Source of the DNA: Thermoanaerobaculia bacterium
GTDB lineage: Bacteria; Acidobacteriota; Thermoanaerobaculia; Gp7-AA8
DNA: 7,892 bases
NCBI GenBank assembly: GCA_023700825.1
Contig: JAMPYE010000193.1
Coordinates: 1-7,892, forward strand
Reading direction: 5' to 3'
In this document: piece after piece, positions 1-5,881 of the stretch
How the letters are laid out: each line of letters begins with the position of its first letter
How positions within the stretch are numbered: position 1 is the first letter of the stretch
Made by a program: the position numbers and the translations under genes
The notes under the pieces: generated by a model
The model's input: only the letters and a program-made list of their open reading frames with translations
Database searches by the model: none
What the model was told of the DNA's origin: nothing

Positions 1-387
1 CGTCAGGCTCAACAGCACCTGGCCGCGCTGACGGTGAACGCCCGGTCCGAAGTCCGCACGGCACGCGAGCGACTCCTCGAAGCGCGCGCCCGTGCGGAGT
101 ACCTGCGCGACGTAGTCGTGCCACGCCGCCAGAGGATCCTCTACCTCACTCAGCTCGAATACAACGCAATGCTTCGCGGCGTGTTCCAGCTCATCGAGGC
201 GAAGCAGAGCGAAGCCAGCGCGCAACGCGAGCTCGTCCTCGCACAGCGCGATTACTGGGTGACGCGCGCGGAGCTGGATGCCGTCGTGAGTGGAGTGACC
301 GGATTCAGCGTACGTGATGCTCGCCGAGAGACGAAACCGGACCTCTTCGTGCGGACCAGCCAGCAAGAGTCGAAGGAGAACCACTGA
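1..387 (+). CDS. TolC-family efflux outer-membrane factor, C-terminal part (5' end outside window)
   Basis: The reading frame is open from base 1 and ends with TGA at 385-387, so only the last 128 residues are visible. The visible part is a long charged amphipathic helix rich in Ala, Arg and Glu, a break, then a second helix containing LIEAKQSEASAQRELVLAQRDYW and ending WVTRAELDAVVSG. This heptad-rich pattern and the closing 'RDYW..RAEL..AV.G' are typical of the last periplasmic alpha-helical hairpin of TolC/CusC/CzcC proteins. Those proteins form the outer-membrane exit duct of tripartite RND efflux pumps. The last 25 or so residues are a polar tail. The next gene, a multicopper oxidase, starts three bases after the stop, which argues for one operon and for copper or related metal as the exported substrate. 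The substrate is inferred from context only. The pump and adaptor genes would be expected upstream. Confidence 0.82.
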   Translation, partial: RQAQQHLAALTVNARSEVRTARERLLEARARAEYLRDVVVPRRQRILYLTQLEYNAMLRGVFQLIEAKQSEASAQRELVLAQRDYWVTRAELDAVVSGVTGFSVRDARRETKPDLFVRTSQQESKENH

Positions 388-389
388 TC

Positions 390-1775
390 ATGATCTCGAG
401 AAGGAATGTGTTGGTTTCCACTGTTGCGGCCGTTACAGGGGCCGCCGCAGGACTCTTCAGTCCGAAACGACTCCTCGCGGCGACGACGTCCGGTACGGCG
501 AATGGAACGTCCGGCGGCCGACACACGCCGGTCGTCACGCCGAACGGATCGAGTCTTCCCTGGCGGTGGGAGGACGGCCGCAAGACCTTTCACCTCATCG
601 CCGAGCCGGTCGTGCGAGAGTTCGCGCCGGGATTGAAGGTGAACTGCTGGGGGTACAACGGACAGACGCCAGGACCGACGATCGAAGCCGTCGAAGGTGA
701 CCGCGTTCGCATCTATGTCGAAAACCGTCTGCCCGAGCCTACGTCGGTCCATTGGCACGGCGTCCTTCTGCCTAACGGGATGGACGGCGTCTCCGGACTG
801 AACCAACGGGCGATCCACCCGGGCGAGACGTTCAAGTACGAGTTCACCGTCAAGCAGCATGGCACGCAGATGTACCACCCGCACTTCGACGAGATGGTGC
901 AGTTCTCGATGGGGATGATGGGGTTTCTGATCTTCCATCCGAAGAAGCCCCCACGCCGTATCGACCGAGACTTCGCGATCTTTCTTCATGAATGGCTGAT
1001 CAAGCCCGGAACATCGGTGCCCGATCCCTTCGAGATGACCGACTTCAACATCTTCACCTTCAACAGCCGGGTATTTCCCGGAACCGATCCGCTCATCGCC
1101 CGACTCGGTGATCGCGTACGCGTCCGTGTCGCGAACATCAGCATGGATTCGCATCCGATCCACATTCATGGAGTTACGTTTCGATGGACCGGCAGCGACG
1201 GCGGACCGCTGCCGGAGACCGCGTGGATTCCCGAGACGAGCATCAACGTCCCGCCGGGCACGACGAGAGACGTCGAGTTCCTAGCCGACGCTCCGGGTGA
1301 CTGGGCGCTGCACTGTCACAAGTTTCACCACACGATGAACCAGATGGGGCACAAGCTCCCCGTCATGACCGGAGTCGATCAGTCGGGCGTCGGGGAACGG
1401 CTGAACGAGCTCGTTCCAGGCTACATGTCGATGGGAAGCTCGGGCATGGGCGACATGCCCGACATGGGATTGCCACGCAACACGCTTCTGATGGGTTCGC
1501 ACAACGGGCGGGCGGAAGGTCCGTTCGGATCGATCTTCATGGGAGGCATGTTCACGATGCTGAAGATTCGAGAAAACCTTCGCAACTACGAGGATCCGGG
1601 CTGGTACGACCATCCAGCCGGTACCGTCGCTTCTGCTGTAGGCGGTGCTGCGCCGGTGCAGCAGCCATCGAAGCCGCACGAGAATCACTCGTCGATGCGG
1701 CCCGTGGCGCCAACGGGTGAATTCGATGTAGTCAGGGCGTCCGCCTGCTCGGCGCCTTTGATGGGAAGGAGATAA
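390..1775 (+). CDS. Tat-exported two-domain multicopper oxidase
   Basis: A 461-residue periplasmic copper enzyme, expected to couple one-electron oxidation of a substrate (Cu(I), or a phenolic or metal ion) to reduction of O2 to water. The N-terminus carries SRRNVLV followed by an Ala-rich hydrophobic stretch, a twin-arginine export signal ending near residue 31. Domain 1 holds HWHG (H121, H123) and YHPHF (H163, H165) but no type 1 Cys. Domain 2 holds HPIHIHG (H255, H258, H260) and HCH (H308, C309, H310) with H314 and M319. Together these supply eight trinuclear-centre histidines and a full type 1 site with axial Met. Only about 90 residues separate the domain 1 and domain 2 motifs, too few for the middle domain of three-domain oxidases such as CueO. 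This indicates a two-domain enzyme, a group that usually acts as a trimer. A Met-rich segment (M346-M390, nine Met) follows, a likely Cu(I)-binding region. The last 50 or so residues are low complexity. The start ATG is three bases after the upstream stop, with GAAGGAGAA before it. Confidence 0.9.
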   Translation: MISRRNVLVSTVAAVTGAAAGLFSPKRLLAATTSGTANGTSGGRHTPVVTPNGSSLPWRWEDGRKTFHLIAEPVVREFAPGLKVNCWGYNGQTPGPTIEAVEGDRVRIYVENRLPEPTSVHWHGVLLPNGMDGVSGLNQRAIHPGETFKYEFTVKQHGTQMYHPHFDEMVQFSMGMMGFLIFHPKKPPRRIDRDFAIFLHEWLIKPGTSVPDPFEMTDFNIFTFNSRVFPGTDPLIARLGDRVRVRVANISMDSHPIHIHGVTFRWTGSDGGPLPETAWIPETSINVPPGTTRDVEFLADAPGDWALHCHKFHHTMNQMGHKLPVMTGVDQSGVGERLNELVPGYMSMGSSGMGDMPDMGLPRNTLLMGSHNGRAEGPFGSIFMGGMFTMLKIRENLRNYEDPGWYDHPAGTVASAVGGAAPVQQPSKPHENHSSMRPVAPTGEFDVVRASACSAPLMGRR

Positions 1776-1799
1776 CCGATGAAAGGAGATAAGCGATGA
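1766..1799 (+). repeat. 17-bp tandem duplication of ribosome site plus start codon
   Basis: Bases 1766-1782 and 1783-1799 are two adjoining copies of the same 17-mer, AAGGAGATAA(C/G)CGATGA, differing at one position (C1776 versus G1793). Copy 1 supplies the stop codon of the multicopper oxidase (TAA 1773-1775) and an ATG at 1779. Copy 2 supplies the ribosome site and the ATG (1796) used by the cytochrome c gene. This looks like a replication-slippage duplication of the translation start region. Confidence 0.9.
1779..1799 (+). other. Six-codon upstream ORF (MKGDKR) overlapping the cytochrome start
   Basis: The ATG in the first copy of the tandem duplication has its own ribosome site (AAGGAG at 1766-1771). 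It opens a six-codon frame that stops with TGA at 1797-1799, overlapping the ATG of the cytochrome gene (ATGA at 1796-1799). Its product is too short to be a protein of interest. It could deliver terminating ribosomes onto the cytochrome start, or compete with it. Whether it is translated cannot be told from sequence. Confidence 0.4.
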
Positions 1800-2425
1800 A
1801 GCGAGGGCTCAGGATCATCCTGATCACGTTAACTGTGGTCGCGCTGTTATGCAGCGTCTCTCTCTTTCGAATGCTTCGCTACGGGTTCAGCGCTCTCGAC
1901 GAGCCGACCTCCATCGAAGCGTTCGCCGCGCGATCGATGCGACATATGGCTGTTCCTGCTGACCTCCGCGATGCGAAGAACCCGGTGCCGCTCACGCCCG
2001 AAGTGCTCGCGGAGGCGCGCGCGCACTTCGCCGACCATTGCGCCACATGCCACGGCAACGACGGCAGGGGTAAGACCGCGCTTGGCAGCAAAATGTACCC
2101 GCGGACGCCCGACATGACGCTTCCCGCCACCCAGTCGATGTCGGACGGCGAGCTTTTCGCGACGATCGAGAACGGCATTCGGCTGACCGGCATGCCGGGG
2201 TTCGGCAACGGAACCGCGGACTCGGCGCACGGCAGTTGGACACTGGTTCACTTCATCCGGCACATGCCGAAACTGACGCGACAAGAAATCGCAGAGATGG
2301 AGGGGCTCAATCCGAAGTCGCGCGAAGAGTGGGAGGCGCTGAAGGAGGAGGAGGAGTTTCTTTCCGGAGGCGGAATCGAAAACGGTCCCGCCTCCGAGTC
2401 ACCGGTCCAACAACACAAACACTGA
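1796..2425 (+). CDS. Membrane-anchored monohaem cytochrome c
   Basis: A 209-residue class I c-type cytochrome, an electron carrier facing the periplasm. A short basic N-terminus and a hydrophobic segment (residues 6-24) form an uncleaved anchor or signal. The haem motif CATCHG places the thioether cysteines at C82 and C85 and the proximal histidine at H86. M133 in TGMPGFG is the likely distal ligand, and the spacing fits a single cytochrome c domain of roughly 85 residues (about 70-158). The C-terminal 45 residues are highly charged, with an EEEE run encoded by a GAG repeat near 2346-2358, and end in HKH. The ribosome site AAGGAGATAAGCG is strong and lies in the second copy of a tandem duplication. 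The gene follows a multicopper oxidase by 20 bases, so it may carry electrons to or from that enzyme. The partnership is inferred; the haem protein assignment is secure. Confidence 0.93.
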   Translation: MKRGLRIILITLTVVALLCSVSLFRMLRYGFSALDEPTSIEAFAARSMRHMAVPADLRDAKNPVPLTPEVLAEARAHFADHCATCHGNDGRGKTALGSKMYPRTPDMTLPATQSMSDGELFATIENGIRLTGMPGFGNGTADSAHGSWTLVHFIRHMPKLTRQEIAEMEGLNPKSREEWEALKEEEEFLSGGGIENGPASESPVQQHKH

Positions 2426-2444
2426 CGAGAGGAGAAAAGAAACC

Positions 2445-2747
2445 ATGCGCAAGACAATCGTACTACTCGCACTCTGCCTGTTCGTGAGCAGCGTCGCGCT
2501 CGCTCACGAAGGGCACAAACACAAGCTCCTGGGTGCCGTGAAGTCGCTCAAGGAGAACAAGCTCGAGTTGACGCTCAAGGATGGAGAGACGAAGGTCGTC
2601 GCCCTCACCGACAAGACGGAGATCTCCAAAGGTGAGCACAAAGCCGACAAGTTGGCACTCGTGGAAGGCGCACGTGTGTCGGTGGAAGTCGACGAGGACG
2701 ACGTCGCACTGACGATCAAGGTCGCAGAGAGCGAACATCATCACTGA
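2445..2747 (+). CDS. Small exported His-flanked protein, possible metal-binding OB/beta-barrel fold
   Basis: A 100-residue protein with a clear Sec signal (MRKTIVLLALCLFVSSVALA, cleavage after residue 20). The mature protein begins HEGHKHK and ends EHHH, so histidine clusters flank both ends of the chain. The middle is alternating beta-type sequence (GAVKSLKENKLELTLKDG, KVVALTDKTEIS, ALVEGARVSVEVDEDDVALTIKV) with a small-barrel look resembling DUF5666-type or CusF-sized periplasmic proteins. It lacks the Met and Trp pattern that defines CusF, so I do not name it as such. The start is set by AGGAGAAAAGAAACC-ATG, 20 bases after the cytochrome stop, and a terminator follows directly. Location at the end of a copper operon and the His tails suggest periplasmic metal buffering or chaperoning. 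Its exact role is unknown. Confidence 0.85.
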   Translation: MRKTIVLLALCLFVSSVALAHEGHKHKLLGAVKSLKENKLELTLKDGETKVVALTDKTEISKGEHKADKLALVEGARVSVEVDEDDVALTIKVAESEHHH

Positions 2748-2755
2748 TGGACGTT

Positions 2756-2795
2756 GGGCCGGCCGCGAGCTCTCGCGACCGGCCCTCGAATTTAT
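2756..2795 (+). terminator. Hairpin terminator of the copper operon
   Basis: Bases 2756-2768 (GGGCCGGCCGCGA) pair with 2773-2785 (TCGCGACCGGCCC) around a four-base loop GCTC. This gives a 13-bp, very GC-rich stem with a single C/A mismatch. It begins eight bases after the stop codon of the small His-flanked gene. The following T-run is short (TTTAT at 2791-2795), so this is a plausible but not textbook intrinsic terminator. Confidence 0.7.
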
Positions 2796-2876
2796 CCTGC
2801 GCCAGGAGTTGCGCCGCGGTGGCGCGAGGACCTCGCGTTCGGGACGGGGGGCTCAGGAATCGGTGGAGGTGAAGCG
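2796..2876 (+). promoter_or_regulatory. Leader between the two gene sets, probable site of a new promoter
   Basis: This 81-base stretch separates the terminator hairpin from the lipoprotein start and carries no credible gene. Since the hairpin should stop upstream transcription, a promoter for the second gene set is expected here, but I see no convincing -35/-10 pair. A TATGAT hexamer at 2903-2908 lies inside the lipoprotein coding region, and no clear -35 precedes it. GGAGGT at 2865-2870, six bases before ATG 2877, is a good ribosome site and decides that start. Confidence 0.35.
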
Positions 2877-3314
2877 ATGAACTACTCGCGTGACGAGCTG
2901 TCTATGATGAAGGGAGCGCGAAACTTCAGGCGGGAAGCGAGCCGCTACGGCCGATCGATTCTCACATCTCTAGTGACGTTTGGCGTCCTGCTGGGAATCT
3001 TTTCGAGCGCGTGCGCGACGGCAACTACAAGATCCGCCGCGGCCACGCGAGCCTCGTACCTCAGAGAACACGCTGCTATCGATCCCCGTGTGGCGGCGGC
3101 GATCGAGGAGGGAGTCGTTCGCTTCGGTATGGACCGAGACCAGGTAGTCGCCGCGGTAGGTCGCCCGGTGGTTCGCAACCGGTACGAGGCGGGACGTATC
3201 GAAACATGGATTCTGAGGGCGACCTCGTTTCATCAGGCCGGAGTGCCCCAGAACGCGTCGCTCGTTCGACTGGCATTCGTCGACGGCGTCCTCGTACAGA
3301 TGACCACCCACTAG
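2877..3314 (+). CDS. BamE/SmpA-like outer-membrane lipoprotein
   Basis: A 145-residue protein. The frame is open from 2754, but GGAGGT six bases upstream makes ATG 2877 the best start. ATGs at 2904 and 2907 are alternatives that would shorten the unusually long N-terminus. A hydrophobic segment (residues 28-46, SILTSLVTFGVLLGIFSSAC) ends in a degenerate lipobox SSAC, so C46 is the likely lipidated cysteine. Residues 84-115 read GMDRDQVVAAVGRPVVRNRYEAGRIETWILR. This matches the small beta-rich SmpA/OmlA (BamE-like) pattern: G-M-x-x-x-x-V, then G-x-P, then a Trp in a beta strand. In BamE this domain supports outer-membrane protein assembly, and many paralogues have unknown roles. The gene stops 24 bases before an outer-membrane barrel gene, so a role in folding or stabilising that protein is possible. 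Export and fold are fairly well supported; function is not. Confidence 0.75.
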   Translation: MNYSRDELSMMKGARNFRREASRYGRSILTSLVTFGVLLGIFSSACATATTRSAAATRASYLREHAAIDPRVAAAIEEGVVRFGMDRDQVVAAVGRPVVRNRYEAGRIETWILRATSFHQAGVPQNASLVRLAFVDGVLVQMTTH

Positions 3315-3338
3315 CCCGGCAAACGAGGGAAAACGCGC

Positions 3339-4646
3339 ATGAAGAAGCCATCCGTCGTAATCGCGACCGTCCTGATGCTGTTGAGCGCCATGTCGCTCTT
3401 TGCACAGACGAACGAAGACCAGAATCTGCGCGCTCGCGTGGAGACGCTCGAGGAGCAGGTTCGCATCCTCCAGTCCGAGCTCGCCCGCATGAGAGAAAGC
3501 CAGGCCGTTTCCGGCGTCGCAGCGGCCGACGTCACGGAGGTGGCTGCGGACCCGGACGACCTTCGTGGCGTGGAGCTCGTGGACAGCGCTCCAGCCACGG
3601 TTGTAGAGGCCTCCGCATCTCCGCACCACCCTGCGCCCTCGGCACCAACGAGTCGCACTTCGTTCAATCCTGACATCGGGTTCATCGGCAACCTGATCGG
3701 CGCGGCTGGCGAGGCTGCGGAGAGCCCGGCGATTGCTGCTCTTCCTTCGTGGACTCTTCAGGAGAGCGAGGCGAGTTTCCAGGCGGTTATCGACCCTTAC
3801 GCCCGCGCAGATTTCTTCCTCGCGTTCGGAGAGGAAGGCGTGGAAGTCGAGGAGGGCTACGCCTCGTTCACGGCACTTCCCGCCGGCATGCTTCTCCGCG
3901 CCGGAAAGATGCGCGCCAACTTCGGCCGATTGAACGCATTTCACAATCACACCCTGCCATGGGCAGACCGGCCCATCGTGATGTTCAATCTCCTCGGCGG
4001 CGCGACCGACGACCCCGACACGGGAATCAAAGACACAGGAGTGTCGGTCAGCCGTCTCTTCCAGGCCGGCCCAGCGGTGATCGAGGCGACTGCGGAGGTC
4101 TTTCGAGGCGACTCTGGAACGCTCTTTCAGGCATCGAAACGCAGCGACGTTTCAGCGATTGGTCACCTGAAGGGCTATTTCGACATCTCCGAGGCGAGCA
4201 ACGTCGAGTTAGGGCTCTCAGGGGCCCGCGGGCACAACGACGGAGGATCGGACTTCCTCACGAGTCTCTATGGCGCGGATCTGACATTTCGTTGGCGCCC
4301 GCTTCAGCGAGCCATCTACCACTCGTTCGCTGCACGATCGGAACTCATCTGGAGCCGACGCGAACAGGCGTCAGGGGATCAGGATGCATTCGGCTGGTAT
4401 GCCTCGGCCGACTACCAGTTTGCACGGCGATGGATCGCCGGTGTTCGCTTCGACGAGTCCGATCGTGCGAGCGATGCAGACCTGACCGATCGCGGAACAT
4501 CGGCCGTACTGACCTTCCGGCCAAGCGAGTTCAGCCAGATCCGATGGCAGTGGCGTCGCTCGGAGTTCGCCGGCCAGTCAGCCAGCGACGAGTTGCTGCT
4601 GCAGCTTCTCTTCACCATCGGGGCGCATGGAGCGCACCCGTTCTAG
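3339..4646 (+). CDS. Outer-membrane beta-barrel protein (porin-like) with N-terminal coiled coil
   Basis: A 435-residue exported protein. The Sec signal MKKPSVVIATVLMLLSAMSLFA is cleaved before Q23. Residues 27-55 (NLRARVETLEEQVRILQSELARMRES) form a heptad coiled coil of the kind that precedes barrels in many trimeric or peptidoglycan-linked porins. A low-complexity Ala/Pro/Ser linker follows to about residue 105. From there to the end come alternating amphipathic strands (YARADFFLAFGEEGVEVEEGYASF, AGKMRANFGRLN, WYASADYQFARRWIAGVRFDES, AVLTFRPSEFSQIRWQWRRSEFAG) and a C-terminal Phe, the usual signal for barrel insertion. It resembles putative porins found near metal-resistance genes, and a histidine-containing end (GAHGAHPF) is visible. 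No TonB box or plug domain is seen, so a TonB-dependent receptor is unlikely. The substrate is unknown. The start is ATG 3339 with GAGGGA nine bases upstream. Confidence 0.8.
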   Translation: MKKPSVVIATVLMLLSAMSLFAQTNEDQNLRARVETLEEQVRILQSELARMRESQAVSGVAAADVTEVAADPDDLRGVELVDSAPATVVEASASPHHPAPSAPTSRTSFNPDIGFIGNLIGAAGEAAESPAIAALPSWTLQESEASFQAVIDPYARADFFLAFGEEGVEVEEGYASFTALPAGMLLRAGKMRANFGRLNAFHNHTLPWADRPIVMFNLLGGATDDPDTGIKDTGVSVSRLFQAGPAVIEATAEVFRGDSGTLFQASKRSDVSAIGHLKGYFDISEASNVELGLSGARGHNDGGSDFLTSLYGADLTFRWRPLQRAIYHSFAARSELIWSRREQASGDQDAFGWYASADYQFARRWIAGVRFDESDRASDADLTDRGTSAVLTFRPSEFSQIRWQWRRSEFAGQSASDELLLQLLFTIGAHGAHPF

Positions 4647-4670
4647 AGGCGACCAATCGACACACCATGA

Positions 4671-4682
4671 AAGGAGAAATGT
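4671..4682 (+). promoter_or_regulatory. Ribosome site that selects a GTG start for the NTF2-like gene
   Basis: AAGGAG at 4671-4676 stands six bases before GTG 4683. The next in-frame ATG (4707) has no comparable site, so GTG is preferred. The same site lies inside an ATGAAAGGAGA string (4667-4677) that also occurs at 1779-1789 before the cytochrome gene. Confidence 0.6.
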
Positions 4683-5201
4683 GTGAATCCGAGATCAAGA
4701 AACACGATGGAACAATCGAGGCCACGAACGTTGGCAATTGTTGTTTTGTCGCTCGTCTTCGCGGCATCCGCGGCCGGTGCCAACGGAGAGGGCGGCGATG
4801 CGTTAGGCGATGTGAGGCGGGTTCTACTCCAGAATGCGAAGGGCTTCGAAACCGGAGACTTTCCGTTGCTCGACTCGATCTGGGCGCATGACGAAGGCGT
4901 GACCGTCTTTGAAAGCGGCTACGCCAACTACGGCTGGGAGGACTATCGCGATCATCACCTCAAGCCGGAGGTCGAGGAGATGAAGAACGTCAAGTACGAG
5001 TTGAGCGACATCAAGGCGGCCGTCGACGGAAAGACCGCATGGGCGACGTTCAAGTACTCGATCTCAGCCGATTACGAGGGAAAGCGAATTGACGGGAATG
5101 GATTGGGAACCGCGATTCTCCAGCGTCGAGCGGACGGATGGAAGATCGTCCACTGGCATACGAGCGCGCCGCGAAAGAAGCCGGTGGAGCAGTCGAATTG
5201 A
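4683..5201 (+). CDS. Exported NTF2/SnoaL-like (DUF4440-type) protein
   Basis: A 172-residue protein starting at GTG 4683, with 36 bases between it and the barrel gene. Residues 16-33 (TLAIVVLSLVFAASAAGA) form a signal peptide, so the mature protein is periplasmic. The rest fits the cone-shaped NTF2-like fold: a helix with VRRVLLQNAKGFETGDFPLLDSIWAHDEGVTVFESG, then GWEDYRDHHLKPE (H91, H92), then strands KYELSDIKAAVDGKTAWATFKYSIS and a closing DGWKIVHWHTS (H157, H159). SnoaL-like and DUF4440 proteins use this pocket for small-molecule binding or isomerisation, and many have no known activity. The paired histidines face each other in related folds and could bind a ligand or metal, which is inference. 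The gene ends 29 bases before the cyclase ATG, consistent with co-transcription. Confidence 0.8.
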   Translation: MNPRSRNTMEQSRPRTLAIVVLSLVFAASAAGANGEGGDALGDVRRVLLQNAKGFETGDFPLLDSIWAHDEGVTVFESGYANYGWEDYRDHHLKPEVEEMKNVKYELSDIKAAVDGKTAWATFKYSISADYEGKRIDGNGLGTAILQRRADGWKIVHWHTSAPRKKPVEQSN

Positions 5202-5230
5202 GGCCCGGAGGCGAGCCGCAAACCGGCTCG

Positions 5231-5881
5231 ATGGCGATGGACGACAAGACGATTCTGTTCGCTGACCTGTCAGGATTCACGGCGCTCACCGAGGCGCATG
5301 GAGACGAGCGAGCGACCGCGATCGTGCTCCGCTTTTATGACATGGCACGATCGGTCCTGCGCGACGGGGCCATTCTCGTGAAGACGATCGGAGACGAGGT
5401 GATGATCGTCTGCTCCAGCGCTCGATCGTGTGTGCTGATCGCTCTCGAGCTTCAGGCGTTGGTGGATGCTGAGCCGGCGTTTCCGATGATGCGAGCCGGG
5501 TTGCACATCGGCCCGGTCACGGAAGCGGCCGCTGACTTCTTCGGGAATGCCGTGAACATCGCGGCCCGCGTAGCGGCTTGCGCGAAGTCTGGGCAGCTAC
5601 TCTGCACCGAGGCGATCGCGAGCAGACTGGGATCGCCCCATCCCTGCCTCGTGAGCAGAATCGGTCCCGCCGCGATGAAGAACGTGCAGCACGAGGTCGT
5701 GATCTACGCGCTTCGCCGCGATGACGTCGTCAAGCAGTCCTTTGTGGATCCTGTCTGCCGGATGCGCGTCTCGGCAGGCGCCGCGGCCGGACACGTCAGC
5801 CACGCGGGTGAGGACGTCTACTTCTGCTCCTTTGAGTGTATGCAAGCATTTTCGGTCGCTCATGACGAGGGAACTCTGTGA
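5231..5881 (+). CDS. Class III nucleotidyl cyclase fused to a YHS metal-binding domain
   Basis: A 216-residue soluble protein with no signal or membrane segment. Residues 6-165 are a class III cyclase domain: ILFADLSGFTALTEAHGD (metal-binding D12), KTIGDEVMI (K51 and D55), DFFGNAVNIAAR (D102, N109, R113). All six residues expected for metal binding, purine choice and transition-state contact are present. The Lys/Asp pair is the adenine-selecting type, so cAMP is the likely product. Residues 172-211 are a YHS domain: DPVCRM (C176) then EDVYFCSFECMQAF (C199, C203), a cysteine motif known from metal-linked proteins such as some copper ATPases and mercury or copper resistance proteins. The start is uncertain. 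ATG 5231 (or 5237) fits the family's beginning at ILFADLSGFT, but GGAGG (5207-5211) is 19 bases away. TTG 5198, overlapping the previous stop, is an alternative adding 11 residues. The gene ends TGATG, overlapping the methyltransferase start by one base. Confidence 0.9.
   Translation: MAMDDKTILFADLSGFTALTEAHGDERATAIVLRFYDMARSVLRDGAILVKTIGDEVMIVCSSARSCVLIALELQALVDAEPAFPMMRAGLHIGPVTEAAADFFGNAVNIAARVAACAKSGQLLCTEAIASRLGSPHPCLVSRIGPAAMKNVQHEVVIYALRRDDVVKQSFVDPVCRMRVSAGAAAGHVSHAGEDVYFCSFECMQAFSVAHDEGTL

Noticed and set aside
252..1169. 305-residue minus-strand ORF over the multicopper oxidase
   Set aside because: It lies opposite a gene with clear copper motifs, is Arg- and Asp-rich with no recognisable domain, and is explained by third-position GC bias.
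2344..2358. GAG-repeat as a microsatellite or phase-variation tract
   Set aside because: It is a short in-frame Glu run (EEEE) in the charged tail of the cytochrome; a three-base unit would not shift the frame.
2754..2876. TTG-started N-terminal extension of the lipoprotein
   Set aside because: The extension would begin in the terminator stem, is Gly/Pro/Arg-rich, and ATG 2877 has a proper ribosome site; the extension would also put the lipobox too far from the N-terminus.
2970..3950. 326-residue minus-strand ORF across the lipoprotein and barrel genes
   Set aside because: It spans two well-supported + strand genes and the gap between them, has no family signature, and shows the composition of a shadow frame.
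3339..4646. Barrel protein as a TonB-dependent receptor
   Set aside because: No TonB box or plug domain is visible, and 435 residues is short for that family; a porin-like barrel fits better.
3749..4891. 380-residue + strand ORF in another frame over the barrel and NTF2-like genes
   Set aside because: Extremely Arg-rich, bridges the stop of one gene and the start of the next, and has no domain. The barrel frame has a signal peptide, amphipathic strands and a terminal Phe.
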